This document shows positions 38,394 through 49,762 of a stretch of 64,000 nt of DNA, piece after piece. A model generated the notes under the pieces. That model was not told where the DNA came from. It saw only the letters and a list, made by a program, of their open reading frames with translations, and searched no databases. The DNA comes from Alnus glutinosa (lineage: Eukaryota > Streptophyta > Magnoliopsida > Fagales > Betulaceae), in the NCBI RefSeq assembly GCF_958979055.1, contig NC_084894.1, forward strand, positions 27,599,616 to 27,663,615. The letters run 5' to 3'. The position numbers were made by a program, and so were the translations under genes. How positions within the stretch are numbered: the first letter of the stretch is position 1; each line of letters opens with the position of its first letter.

Positions 38394-38660
38394 TAAAATA
38401 TTAATTAAATAATTAAAATTATATTCAGCTTAAACTTTTGGGTTAATGTGATTTAACATAGTATTAGATCGATCAGAGATCATGGATTCGAACTGTCTCC
38501 ATAATTATCTGATTTCAATTAAATATTTCACATGTTGAGCTTTAAGAAAAAGTTTGAACTCACACGCAAGGAAGAATGTTAAAATATTAATTAAATAATT
38601 AAATTTACAATTTTTTATCAACTTAAAGTTTAGAAATAAGTGGTGATTTAATAATAGGGT
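38394..38660. repeat. Further copies of the TGTTAAAATATTAATTAAAT repeat family
   Basis: The family start appears twice (38394 and about 38577), about 183 bp apart, with similar following sequence mentioning the same TTAAACTTT block. No coding content. Confidence 0.45.
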
Positions 38661-38913
38661 TTATATAGTCAGTAAGCTCGATCAAAATACATCTCTCTCT
38701 CTCTCTCGTAACTTAAAGCTCGAAGGAGGATGAGCCAAAAATAGAAAACGACACTACAGCATAGAAGTTGGTGGCGGTCATCTCGATATTTTAGCAAAGC
38801 ATTAATTTGTTAGTTTGATTAAATTGAATAATTTAAGTTTAGAAGTTGGTGCACGAACGTTGATCAAAGTTTCTACCCACATCGTAGGTATTAGTGCGAG
38901 CCAATATTTCAAA

Positions 38914-38919
<6 letters not shown>

Positions 38920-38957
<38 letters not shown>
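38920..38957. repeat. (AG)n microsatellite
   Basis: About 19 AG units lie 1 kb upstream of the LBD12-like gene. Confidence 0.9.
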
Positions 38958-38959
<2 letters not shown>

Positions 38960-39839
38960 TGTGTTTCCATGTGAATGTCCGCCAACAAACATTCACGTTG
39001 AAAGCCATCTCTTTCGGGGTCTTGGTCCAAGTTAGGGTTTCACATCTCCCTTACTATTTTACTATTACCCTAACCCTCAATCAGTCTCTCTAATCTATCA
39101 CTAATTCCCTGTGTATCTTAGAGACGTAGGAAGTACACTAACACCGAAATAGAAGAGTCAAACCAGAACGTGGAAACAACACAGCCTGCATGGGTCGATT
39201 GCCAATCACGCGCCTAGGCGGTGGTCAACCCTCACCCCCCATTGTTTGATAATAGTCTATTCCCCTGCTTCAAAATGACCTTAATGCCCTTCCTCATATT
39301 GTAGAAATTAGAGCTAACAATTCGTATTCGTGTGTGGGGTTTGGATTGTATTAAACAGATTAAATTTCTTAACCCTAATCCGTTAATTTCGTGTTGGCTT
39401 TGTGTCTAAATCGTAGGTCGTGTAAAACATTATTAGCTCTAAATGTTGTGTCGGGTTCAAGACATTATTAGCTCTAACGTCGATGCATAGGTATAAGACA
39501 ATATAGGTTAATCCTAATCTAATCCATTTAATTAAATGGATCAGATCCTTGAACTCTAACTCATTAATTTCGTACTAAATTCATGTCGAATTTTGCAGAT
39601 TGTCTAAAAAATTATCTGCCCTATTAATTAATTTATACCCAGGCTATAATTGTAAAGTTGTGTATGAACCATATATATATATATCGTAATGTAGTGTTGG
39701 TTTTTTCTACGCTCAGAAATAGCGTCTTCCATCAAAATGCAATTTCTTGTTGTTTAATTATGATTATACTTTATTGATATTTTAATACAGGAACATGTGG
39801 ATCTATTCTACACTATGCTAGTACCTGCAGCTGAGCTAT

Positions 39840-39847
39840 TATAAATA
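39840..39847 (+). promoter_or_regulatory. TATA box of the LBD12-like gene
   Basis: TATAAATA lies 130 bp before the ATG, followed by a CT-rich leader (39935-39950). Confidence 0.65.
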
Positions 39848-39976
39848 CACATATTAAGCCCTTTCTGATCTTCAACACTAAGCTTCAACATTTTCCTCCG
39901 TTTCCTTATTTCCTCTTTCCTATTTCAAAGAAAAAGCCTCTCTCTCTTTTTGGGTTGTTCTTGAGTGTCTGTCAAC

Positions 39977-40128
39977 ATGGGGGGAACTTCACCCTGTGCA
40001 TCCTGCAAGCTGTTGAGACGCCGCTGCGCCAAGGACTGCATCTTTGCACCTTACTTCCCTTCTGACGACCCTCACAAGTTTTCCATGGTACACAAGGTTT
40101 TTGGTGCTAGCAATGTCAGCAAAATGTT

Positions 40129-40162
<34 letters not shown>

Positions 40163-40571
40163 AAATATATTTTCTAACCTTGAAAGTTTCACTTAATTTT
40201 AAGCTTGTTCTTTAATTACCTTCGGTTTGATTTCACAGGAGCTTCCCATTCATCAGAGGGGGGATGCTGTGAGTAGTTTAGTTTACGAAGCAAATGCAAG
40301 AGTAAGAGACCCCGTTTACGGATGTGTTGGGGCTATATCTTACCTACAGAATCAAGTGTCGCAATTGCAAATGCAGCTTGCAGTGGCTCAAGCAGAGATA
40401 CTTTGCATCCAGATGCAGCAAGAGCCAAACTTACCAACCCAGATCATGGACCAAGACGAGAGGTCGCTTCTTTTATCCACCAACTTCAATAACATGCCCC
40501 AGTACCTCAGCTTTGCTTCTTCTAGCAATGTAATCCAAGACCCTCTTAAGAGAGAGTCTCTTTGGATTTAA
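39977..40571 (+). CDS. LBD12: LOB-domain transcription factor, class I, LBD12-like
   Basis: LBD proteins are plant-specific DNA-binding regulators of organ boundaries and lateral organs. Two exons, 39977-40132 and 40239-40571, give 162 residues. The LOB domain (about 5-106) shows the C-x2-C-x6-C-x3-C zinc-finger-like block (CASCKLLRRRCAKDC), the GAS block (FGASNVSKMLQELP), the invariant DPVYGC proline and a leucine-zipper-like YLQNQVSQLQMQL. The tail ends QDPLKRESLWI, close to Arabidopsis LBD12 (ASL5). The single 106-bp intron opens with a (CT)n tract that begins at its donor (CAG|GTCTCTCT). The split after MLQ is the family's usual intron position. Confidence 0.95.
40133..40160 (+). repeat. 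(CT)n tract starting at the LBD12-like 5' splice site
   Basis: The intron begins GT followed directly by about 13 CT units, about a quarter of the 106-bp intron. Confidence 0.9.
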
Positions 40572-40596
40572 TGAAATGTTCCAACTTTGGTTTATT

Positions 40597-40645
40597 TCTC
40601 TCTCTCTCTCTCTCCCTCTCCCCCCCCCCCCCCCCCCCCCCCCCC
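40597..40645 (+). repeat. (CT)n then poly-C run downstream of the LBD12-like stop
   Basis: CT units pass into about 26 uninterrupted C within the probable 3' UTR. Run length may be affected by sequencing. Confidence 0.85.
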
Positions 40646-41769
40646 TTCTTCAAAAAAGAAAAGAAAAAGAAAAAGAAAATCCCTCTCTCCCTCCCTCCTT
40701 GTACGTACGTGTATATTTGCGCGTGGATTTGTTTGTTTTTTATTATGCGAGACTCAGGGAAAGTGAGAGAAGTGGCTTTGTTCTACGTTGCAAAAGGGAA
40801 AGTTCAGCCAGGATTAGGTGCATAAGAAAATAAGGGGGACCTGGATTTATGGGTCAACCCTGCATGTGGGAGCGAAGTAAAATAGGTAGGCCAGGGTTGA
40901 CACATACAGCTTTTCTTTCTTGCTTTAGACGTTTTATGAATGGCAAGCCTCTCCCATCTTTTTCACCGTGATTTAGACACTTTCTCTGCTTGTACCTATT
41001 GTTCTGACATGACCTATCGATTGAGCCCGTTCATGGAAAACATCTTTGAACAGAAATATAACGAAGATTAATTAGGAAATAATAGTTGATTTTTCATTAT
41101 TAATCTCTTGCTCTTTACATTAATTGTATAAATCGATCTCTCGGAGTACTATATATATATATATATATCCAGTACTGTTCACAGGCCGGGTAGTGAACCA
41201 GGGTAATTAAGACCCTGATATATAAGTTCTTCAAGGACGTCCGGCCGTTAAGAAGGCCTGATCTTCTCCTTCAAGTCCTTCAAACGTCTTTCCTTTTGTC
41301 TGTTTGTGCATTTGAGTGTGTTTGTTTGGTTCGACAATGGGAAGAGCAGAGATGGTTTACGTGAAACGGTGGAGCTGAGGCATGTTCAAAGTCAGACTTG
41401 GAAGTGGGTGTTTCCTATTTTCTCTAGGGTAGAATATTACCAATTCCTTTAGAATATAAATTATCATTGTTCTCATTTATAGAATGTTGATTTTCGAGGA
41501 AAAGACTGAAATGTTGTAGCTAGAAATAGAATAACACCTACTAGTGCTGCTTGGAATACTACTGCCTTCACTATAAATTTTTTGCAAATTGATGTGACAG
41601 TTTATCTCGTAACTAACTAAATTTTTTTGTCAAATTATGTGGCACTTATGTGAACTATTACGTAAATTTGTAAGAAAGTTGTAGCAAAAGCATCTACCCT
41701 AATTAATTAAGCATTAGATTTTCCTAAAAAATCGCATTGCATGCTTCAATCCGTTTGAACCTTCCATTA

Positions 41770-41960
41770 ATACTCCGTTTGTTTCGGCGTAAAATGATTT
41801 CTGAAAAATGATTTCGACATTTTCCAGTGTTTGGTAGGGGCAAAAATAATAGTCAACCGAAAAATGATTTCTATTTGACGAAAAATGCTTAGTAAATTTC
41901 GAAAAATGATTTACGCTTTTTAAAAGCGTAAATCGTTTTCCGAAGACGCCAGACGCAGTC
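41770..41960. repeat. Dispersed repeat with internal perfect palindrome
   Basis: It is related to 9612-9700 (shared GACATTTT..AGTGTTTGGT-type blocks) and to about 21890. Inside, 41908-41934 is a 13-bp perfect inverted repeat around one T (GATTTACGCTTTT and AAAAGCGTAAATC). Confidence 0.6.
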
Positions 41961-43525
41961 GATCTATTTTAAACGGCACAGTCGACGTTCACGTTCAAAC
42001 AGCTGACCACCATCAAAATATTGCCAGTATCGAAATCCAACAACATCCGGTTACATTCCTAACAAAATGTAAAGGATTTAAAGCCTTTTGGTTCTTCCAG
42101 TAATTCAAAATCTCTGAGAAAATGCATGCAGGCTGCAGCCGGTTTGCGATCTGATCAAGCAATACCAGGTGTACGTTGGTGATGAGCAAATCATTGGACT
42201 ATAGTCTATAAATTCATAATTAATGAACGATAAACATAGATGCATTAATAGGCATCCTATGCTATCTTTTCAATGAATGAACAGATCGAAGGAGTGGAAT
42301 AAAGCAAAAATTTACGTAGAAATGGTCAATATATATGGTCATCAACTTTTCCCAATTTTGATCTGGTTAATGGGCTAGCTTCATCACCATGCCATTTGTT
42401 CGAGAGGTATACAAAGAGACTAGATGGAACAACAAAAGTTCTTGAACGTACGCTTGAATGGCGTACATTGTTCTTTTGAAGAACAAGTCTAGCTATATAT
42501 ATATCAGAGAACATATTGATATGTAGGCTGGCAGAAAATGATTTAAAACATGGGAAACCAACCTAGAGCAGAGGAGAAAGTGCTTCAAAATCTTGTGTGC
42601 GTGGGAAGGAAAAATTTAAGAAGAATGATGTAAATATATATAGTGATATGTAGCAATTGGGTATATCTCAATATATATATATATACATCCAATAATTGAT
42701 CCAAATTTCAATGGTGCATGCATGTTATCACAATTGAACAATGCCTATATATATATGAAGCTCCAATTCCAGTTTATTACTCTTTTCTTATTGATACGGG
42801 AATAACGACCTTTACATTGAAAACTATTCCAATTAACTTCTTTCGTACATCTCCAGCCAATTTATAATATGAGATTTATTAGAATTTGAGTTTGATATAT
42901 ATACCAGATATCCACTTGGCAAGCCCAGGTTGAGAATGCAGGCTTGAGAGCCTATAATTTGGGCCAGGTTGACCAAACCCAAACTATAGGCCTTGATTGA
43001 ACCACATAAGCTAATGTGCCAGTGCAACAATTGTTTAAAGAATGTTGGGGGTATGGTGTAGACCCTAACTACCAGCAATTGGTGAATCTAGAAACATCAT
43101 CCATAACTTACCTGGTCAAGGTCGTAATTAGTTCAATGCCTTACCTAGTCAAGGCCATAATTCGGTGTCATACTTGGTCAGGGTCGTACCCCATCAAAAT
43201 ATGATACCTGGCTAAAGTTGTACGCCATTAGTGGCACGCCACATAAAGAGAGGACATGCGACCAATTTAGGTACGATCACGTAACCACTTTCTTAGATAG
43301 CTAGACACTCTTCACAAACATTCTAGCTCTCTTCCTTAGAGCAACTCACCCTTTTCCTTTGCTAACTTGAGTATTGAAGAGTTTTCCTACATGCAACCGA
43401 TGACAAGTCTCTTATATATTGTTCTTGTTCCCTTTTTGTAAGCATTTTGCTGTCCAAGTCTGACCGTGTAATCAACTGTACATCATGATCAGGGTTGATT
43501 TGCAACAATTTGAATGCATATATAT

Positions 43526-43733
43526 TATAACGACCCAAGAAAAAACGCTAGCCACATTTGCGCTATCACTCCAAAATGACTAGTCAATTTGAAGCTTCCC
43601 TAAAATTCATTATAAAGCTCAGTTTCATCTAGTAACTAGACAATGTAGGACTTAGTACCCATGAGTATCTTTATAAACTACTCACTCTATGTGAGCTATT
43701 CATTTTTTCTCAATATGGGACCGAGGTATTACA
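43526..43733 (-). mobile_element. Second copy of the small solo LTR
   Basis: The reverse complement aligns over its full 208 bp with 10960-11168, sharing for example TTTAGGGAAGCTTCAAATTG. It is flanked by TATAT on both sides (43521-43525 and 43734-43738), although this lies in low-complexity sequence. It begins TGTAATACC. Confidence 0.65.
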
Positions 43734-44479
43734 TATATAGTCCCTGAGAAGGAAAAGAGAAAAAGGAAAAAGAATGTAGAGAGTTTATAGTCTACTCAAA
43801 CAATCAGTTTAAAGCTTTAGGGTAAATTTACACCTGAAACAAGTAAATTATACAATGGGCAGCAATATGTTAAAATAAATTATTAAAACTATTCTAATAA
43901 CTTAAGTTTATAGTGTGATAAGTAACTTAATCCAAAGATTCTACTATTTTACCTATAATTAGAAATTAATAAGTTTCTTGATATGGCAAACCGTGACAAA
44001 CAAGATTCAAAAGATATTATTCATCTTGTAATGTAAAAGTAATAAGTAATGTTATTTAATAGACTGTTATATAATCGCCAATTAGCCATACAATTAGGAT
44101 GATATATCAGTGAAAAGTAGTCACTGATTTTGGTTCTTTTTTTTTTTACAAGTGCTGATCCAATAGCTGATTTCCATTACCACATTATTAAGTTGTATGA
44201 CAGTTATACAATAGTCTATTAAATAGCATTGCTCAAATGTAACACTTTTGTTTCCACACACATTATCTTGGGTATGACTCATTGCCCTAGTTGAAATTTT
44301 TTTACTTAAGGATCAAATATTGTTGAGAGTTGAGGAAAACAGAGAAAGAGGGTTGTGGAGAATGGAGAAAGAGAGTTGAGGGAACTAGAGAAGGATAGAG
44401 GAAAATTGCATGTTCCGAGTTTTAGGAAAAAAAAAAACTTTTGATTTATATATAAAACGTTTTCATGGGTTACTTTTTT
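43734..44479. other. AT-rich spacer
   Basis: No gene seen. Near 43870-43940 is a fragment resembling the AATTAAAT-rich repeat family of 38394-38660. Confidence 0.4.
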
Positions 44480-45133
44480 GAAAAATGCTAGGTGTACTTA
44501 AATTTTTACCAATTGATGTGGAACTTCATAAGTGGCTCCACATCAGTTTAATAGGAAAATGAATTAAAAAATATTTCAGTACATAAAGACAAAAATGCCC
44601 CTTCCATCTATCGGTGAAATTCCTGCTGGAAACACAGCATACCGCCGGAAATTTCCGACCACTCACCTCGACGACCTAATCCCCAGCCAAATAGGCCGGA
44701 ATCCGGCCAGTTTGGTCAGGAAAGGGCCAAATCCCGGCCATCCCCGCTAGCCGGTCGGGAACGGCCAGATTCCGTCCAGCCGAGCGGGATCCGGCCGTTC
44801 TGTCTGGGGAACAGCCAGATCCCTTCCATCCTGGCAGTTCTGGCCGGGGATCGACCGGATCCTGTCCAGCCTACCAGGATATGGTCGTTCTGTCCGGGAA
44901 CGGCTGGATCCCATCCAGCCTGCCGGGATCTTGCTGTTCTGTCCGGGAATGGCCGGGATCCGGCTGTTTTGGCCGGAGAACGGGGTCGCCGACGAGAACT
45001 GGATCCGACGATGAGAAGAGGATCTGTCCCATTTTTCTCAGAACTGATGAAGGGTATTTTTGTATTTGTATAACATGCCAAGTCAGTTAGTAAAACTCTT
45101 TTTGTAAAAGTTTAAGTACCTCTAGCATTTTTC
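44480..45133. mobile_element. Non-autonomous Mutator-like element with GC-rich minisatellite core
   Basis: Terminal inverted repeats start GAAAAATGCTAG and continue with a matching GTACTTAAA-type block over about 30 bp. The flanking 9-bp duplications TACTTTTTT (44471-44479) and TAATTTTTT (45134-45142) differ at one base; 9-bp duplications are characteristic of Mutator. The core (44600-45020) is much richer in G+C than anything nearby. Its long minus-strand frame consists only of repeated units and is not taken as a gene. Confidence 0.7.
44757..44990. repeat. GC-rich degenerate minisatellite, about 50-bp units
   Basis: Four to five units share the pattern AACGGCCAGATCC, a CC(A/T)GCC spacer and GTTCTGTCCGGG. 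Unit starts lie near 44759, 44811, 44848, 44897 and 44946. Confidence 0.75.
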
Positions 45134-45686
45134 TAATTTTTTTGTTTCAAAATTTTCTAAATATATTATTTCATATTTTTTTAGGAAAGAAATATTTGAC
45201 ATTTGAAATTTTTCTAAATAAAAAGCACAAAAGGTATCTAATCTACCCATTCCATTGTAGGCCCAACATATATTTGATTTTTTTCCCAAGTACATGGGCC
45301 TCTCTTTTCCTGCTGATTGTGCAATGTAAAGCCTATTGAGCTTTGTTTTATCATCAACCATTCAACCCTTTTTCATCACATGGATATCACTCAACTAGTC
45401 GTTGGCCCCAATTCCCAAGTCACAAGGCCATGAAAAGGACGTCAGGGCCCCACTACCTTCCTCCGAGTTGGACTGTTTCAACCAATCACAAGAAAGTAGG
45501 CCATGAACAAGCCAATAGCAAGAGGATAAGGTGCGATGTAGGACAACAAAAGCAGCAAAAACATAGAAAAAAAGAAAAAGAAAAAGAATATTCAATAACA
45601 TCTACTCTCCGTCTCTCATATGTTATATTCGAATTTCCATGCACAGATAGTTCCCAAAGCAAAAAGGGGAAAGAGAGAGAGATAAG

Positions 45687-46614
45687 ATGGGGTACAGTTC
45701 ATTCTTAAGAAGCCCGAAGAAAGAAGAACAAGAGGTGCCAGACAGTACTGTTCTCACAAAATTAGCTGCTTATGCCGATGAAGAACTCCATATTATGGAC
45801 GGGCTGGAGGGCATCTGGGGCATTGAAGATGACGAAAAGTTACCACAGGACAGCAAGAAGTATGGTCAACTCAACTGGGATTTCATGGATTGGGAAGAAT
45901 TTCCAAACGGAGAGGGGGAAGAGCAAGAGCAGAAGGTGCTGGAGGAGAGCACAGACCGATGCTTTTTTGAAGAAGAAAGCTACTACAGCAGCAAGGTTGT
46001 AGTAAAGAAAGAAAACGTTGGGTTTTGGGATGATGATGATGAGAAGAGGCCGGCATCATTGAACTTGAACTTGAATTATGAACAAGTCTTGGATGCATGG
46101 TCCAACCGGGGCTCTCCTTGGGCCGATGGCGATGGCTATGGCTATTCTCTTTCTATGGCGAGCAATGGCTATTATGTTAGTACTATTTTCAACTCTTTTT
46201 CTTGTTCTGTGTTTTTGAAGAGAAAGAATCTTAATGATATATAGGATAAAAGCCTTTTTTTTTTTTTTTTTTTTTTTAAAGTTAGGATAAAAGCCTTTCA
46301 TTAGTACATATGTTTGTACGATTTTGTTATACATTAATTTTTCTTTGATTTCCTTTTTTAATCTCTGCATATATTAAGATATTGTTTATTGTCTTTAGAT
46401 GGGAGAGGTGCCAGTGATGGAAGAAGAGAGAACGAGAAGGGAAGCAAGAGTTCTAAGGTACAAAGAGAAGCGCCAGACTCGATTGTTCTCCAAGAAGATA
46501 AGATACCAAGTTCGAAAACTCAATGCAGATAAAAGACCTAGACTCAAGGTTTTTGTCATCTCTCTCTCTCTCTCTCTCTCTCCCTCTTTCCCCCCCTCTC
46601 TCTCTGTCTCTGTC

Positions 46615-46663
<49 letters not shown>

Positions 46664-46743
46664 GTCTCGAGTTGGATTTTTAAATTTGGAATTGAAGTAT
46701 GCGATTCTGGTTGCAGGGGCGATTCGTGAAGAGAGTTTCTTGA
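45687..46743 (+). CDS. CCT-motif protein (CIA2/ASML2 type)
   Basis: CCT-motif proteins (CONSTANS, CO-like, TOC1 family) are nuclear regulators that bind DNA or NF-Y partners; CIA2/ASML2 relatives act in chloroplast import or sugar-responsive gene control. Three exons, 45687-46175, 46399-46548 and 46717-46743, join in frame to 221 residues. The N-terminus (1-163) is acidic and low in known motifs ([29 protein letters not shown]). Exons 2 and 3 carry a full CCT motif (about 177-219), beginning [17 protein letters not shown], including [20 protein letters not shown] and ending RFVKRVS. No B-box zinc finger is present, which excludes CO and CO-like. Exon 3 adds only eight residues, but these finish the motif. 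Intron 2 is mainly a CT/GTCT microsatellite. The specific paralogue is not identified. Confidence 0.88.
46557..46670 (+). repeat. (CT)n/(GTCT)n microsatellite filling CCT-gene intron 2
   Basis: It starts about 8 bp after the donor and occupies about two thirds of the 168-bp intron on the transcribed strand. Confidence 0.9.
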
Positions 46744-48194
46744 CAAGAGTCAAGAGACTCAAATGTGGTATATATAAAATATCTCGCAAAATATCTTTGT
46801 GTATTTGTTGTTGCGTATGCTTTGTGGTTATCTCAATGAAAATATCTCTTTTATTCCAGCAGACTTTCTGCATGTGCACTTTTCTTTTGTGGTTCTTTTA
46901 TGGAACTTTATGCCGTGGGCTTGACGTCCATCATGCGTAATTGACCTCATTCCTGTACGTATAGAGCTCCAGCGTAATACATTTTATCTCGACCGTTTAT
47001 TTGAAATGGGCGATTCAAATTATGATAATAATAATAAAATAAAAAAAAAGTAGAGTTGACTTGGTACTAATTGGGATAGTTGAATCCTAAATGGTGGTTC
47101 AGTTACCTTCAAACCAGTTATTAAAGGCGGTTGAACCACTCTTGCGGCTAAGGAAGTGGCTTGCCAACCTCATTTTGGACACCCCTTAGCACTATGAGCC
47201 AAAAAATTCTTTTGCTATCAAGATCTAGACCGCCATATAAAATGTATTGCATCTGATGCACACTGGATCTCAATCTCTAATTACTCAATAATGAGTATAG
47301 CACAGTCTATCTCGAATCGAAATTCTCTAAAATTCAAACAAAAACTTAAAAGAATTTATACGAGAATCTTAAGTCTTGATGTGCCCAAGTAGGCGGACGT
47401 ATATACCTTACGTACACCCGGGCAAGAATTAAGAGAAAGGATCTCGAGTCCCGAGTCCTGATTTGTTCAGATAAGTGAATCTATACTTATAAGCTGCTCG
47501 AAAACCTGTTCGAGCACTCCCAAAGTCAAGGTCTCCTCTCTCATCCCGACCGTCCATTGATCACTCACAAGTCTTAGAAAGAATTCTTCGGCAATCAAAA
47601 GTCAACAGTTTGAGGGATTCGTAATGAAATGAAAAGATGGGGTGTATTTATCATATAAACTATACGCACAGTGGTCCTCCTTTCTGTTCATCACCATTTT
47701 GGTTTTACCCCCTCTAGCCTCTTCCTTATGTTATGAGCCTCTTTTTATGTTTGGTGTCTTTCTCTGAGGCTGCTGCAAGCCTATGCTACTGCCAGAAAAT
47801 ACATCAGGGGGCTCAACGGCTATGGAAATGTAGCACATGATGATGATCCAAAGTGAAGAATCAATGGCGAATTGGCCATGTGTTACAAGGACTTCCCTTT
47901 TAATGTGACAGGCATGCATTTAGTGATCAATCACTGTCGTCTGTAGTCGTATAATCACATATCTCACATCAGAAAATGGGAACAGGAGAAGATCATGTGT
48001 ATTATAACTTACACCCACTACATTGATTGATCAATAAATGCCTACCTGTCACATTAAAAAGTAAGTCATTTAACACATGGCCATTCTTGACTTTGCCACA
48101 TTAAATTAATTAATTAATTTTTTTTTTAATTTTTTTAGAAATAATTGTTCATATACTATTTTTCTTATCTCATCATTTTTCGTTGATGTTCTCA

Positions 48195-48315
48195 AAGAGT
48201 AGCTCAATCAGATAAAGATCACGCCTCAAGAAGCAAAAGTTACTAAGAAGCAAAGGTTACTAGTTCCAATCCTCCTCCCCTTTTGTGTGAATATGTCAAA
48301 AAAAAAAAAAAAAAT
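48195..48315 (+). mobile_element. tRNA-derived SINE
   Basis: A-box-like TAGCTCAATCAG (48200-48211), B-box-like AGTTCCAATCC (48261-48272) and a terminal run of about 18 A. The order and spacing match the SINE in RPS4 intron 4. No target duplication was found. Confidence 0.6.
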
Positions 48316-48607
48316 TTATGCGTCATTATCAATGTACTATTAATTTTTTGTATTAATTAAGAATGATCTAAAAATATATTAACAATGTCACGTTAGTATA
48401 GAAAGACAAAAAAAAAAAAAATTTAAAAAAATTTAATGAGATATGCTACCTTTCTATATGTTAAATATATGCTATTATTATTATTATTATTTACAAATTA
48501 ATCATTAAATTTGTGACACTCACATATAAATCTCACAAATTCAATAGTTAATTTACAAAAAAAAGTTACACTGAGATGGACCAAAAATGTAAAAAAAAAA
48601 AGTATTT

Positions 48608-48654
<47 letters not shown>

Positions 48655-48736
48655 CCCACGTTTTATCACACCCGATGCAAAGTTGAAGCTAATTTGAGGC
48701 GTGTAGATTGAGGGATTTGCTGATTAGATTGAGAAA

Positions 48737-48770
<34 letters not shown>

Positions 48771-49188
48771 TTACTTCTGTCCAATCTTTATCAAATTTTA
48801 ACACTTTTTTCTTTAGGAAGTGATTCTCACACTCACACTACACAATAATGGCACAACACCAAGGCACAATGGAGTGGAGCCCATGTGTGAGCTCCACTTC
48901 ATGGGATTTGGTTCTTACACTACACCATCACAACAACTGCACAACAACCCCTCACATGAGATTTTGTGTCATTGTTATGTAGTGTGAGTGTTTTAATCAT
49001 TTCTCTTTTTCTTTATAATCAATCATGGAATGGGTAAGATTCGCATATAGGATACACAGATCTAATAAATAATTTGAAATTTTTTTTTTTTAAAAAAAAA
49101 AATGAATGAGAATTTGGTAGGAGTAGAAAAAGTAGCACATATTCATTGGATTAGTCCCTTTTATCCATCGAGTGTGATAAAACGTGGG
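48655..49188. repeat. Outer inverted repeat pair (possible DNA transposon)
   Basis: The left arm CCCACGTTTTATCACAC plus CCGATG (48655-48677) is the near-exact reverse of the right arm (49166-49188), 22 of 23 positions. No clear target duplication. The interior holds a T run and a complete smaller element. Confidence 0.6.
48816..49005. mobile_element. Mutator-type MITE nested in the inverted repeat
   Basis: The 190-bp element has long imperfect inverted ends (about 38 bp, sharing ACACTCACACTACA). It is flanked by an exact 10-bp match TTTTTCTTTA (48806-48815 and 49006-49015), suggesting a 9-10 bp target duplication. Confidence 0.7.
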
Positions 49189-49762
49189 TAATAGTAAAAC
49201 CCTGTAGAGTTTGGCAGAAGACAGCCGTTATACCTACAGCTCTAAAGCTTAAAGATATTTTTGTGAGGCACTTTTCCAGCTCCACTTTTTGCTTCTTTCC
49301 AATATTTAGTACGTGGTCAGTGAGCGTCCCGGTGATATTGTTCTTATCGAGCGTGCTTCAAACTTTAATTTTTGTGGGGTTTAGAAGAAAATGATGGATG
49401 GTGATCGCATAGTCGGGGATGGAAAAAGTTTTTGGATGAAATTTCTTTTAATTTAGGTTTATAAAATTATTATGTGCCTCTTTAATTGATGCAATCTTTA
49501 GGCTCGTAAGAAAAATAGTACTCAAAAGCTTATGTTTGTACATAATTAAGCCATGGGATAGTAATTATCAAGAGATTTTAATTCAACTTATAAGTTGTTC
49601 TTTTGGTAATTCGGCAAAAAAGTTGCAATTCATTTAATCGCATACTCAACGAGCTGCGTTCAACTCATACTCAATGTGGTGACGGTTTTGATATCAAGTG
49701 ATATAAACTTTAAGTAGAATTTACAATTGAAAACCGACTTGTAAGAAAATTGATGAGAATGT

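Larger units (their letters stand above)
33623..39839. other. Intergenic spacer between DFO-like and LBD12-like genes
   Basis: No supported gene in 6.2 kb. Frames at 34302-35001, 35951-36223 and 37408-37713 show no recognisable domain. The stretch contains a 137-bp-period duplication (34626-34882), small inverted-repeat elements (35539-35630 and relatives), a duplicated 18-bp motif around a T/A tract (37642-37705), a GA microsatellite (38920-38957) and a dispersed repeat at about 39310-39600. Confidence 0.5.
40572..43525. other. Spacer downstream of the LBD12-like gene
   Basis: No supported gene. The stretch contains a fold-back dispersed repeat (41770-41960). About 42940-43520 is an LTR-like stretch with three diverged copies of a TGGTCAAGGTCGTA-type motif (43119-43190), but its ends are not clear. 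Confidence 0.45.

Noticed and set aside
40619-40645. Poly-C run as a structured or regulatory element
   Set aside because: Simple extension of a CT microsatellite; length is prone to sequencing error.
42940-43520. Solo LTR
   Set aside because: Looks LTR-like in composition, but no ends, target duplication or second copy could be found, so it is only mentioned in the spacer entry.
44716-45081. 121-residue minus-strand frame
   Set aside because: It is made of minisatellite units inside a Mutator-like element, with no independent sign of coding.
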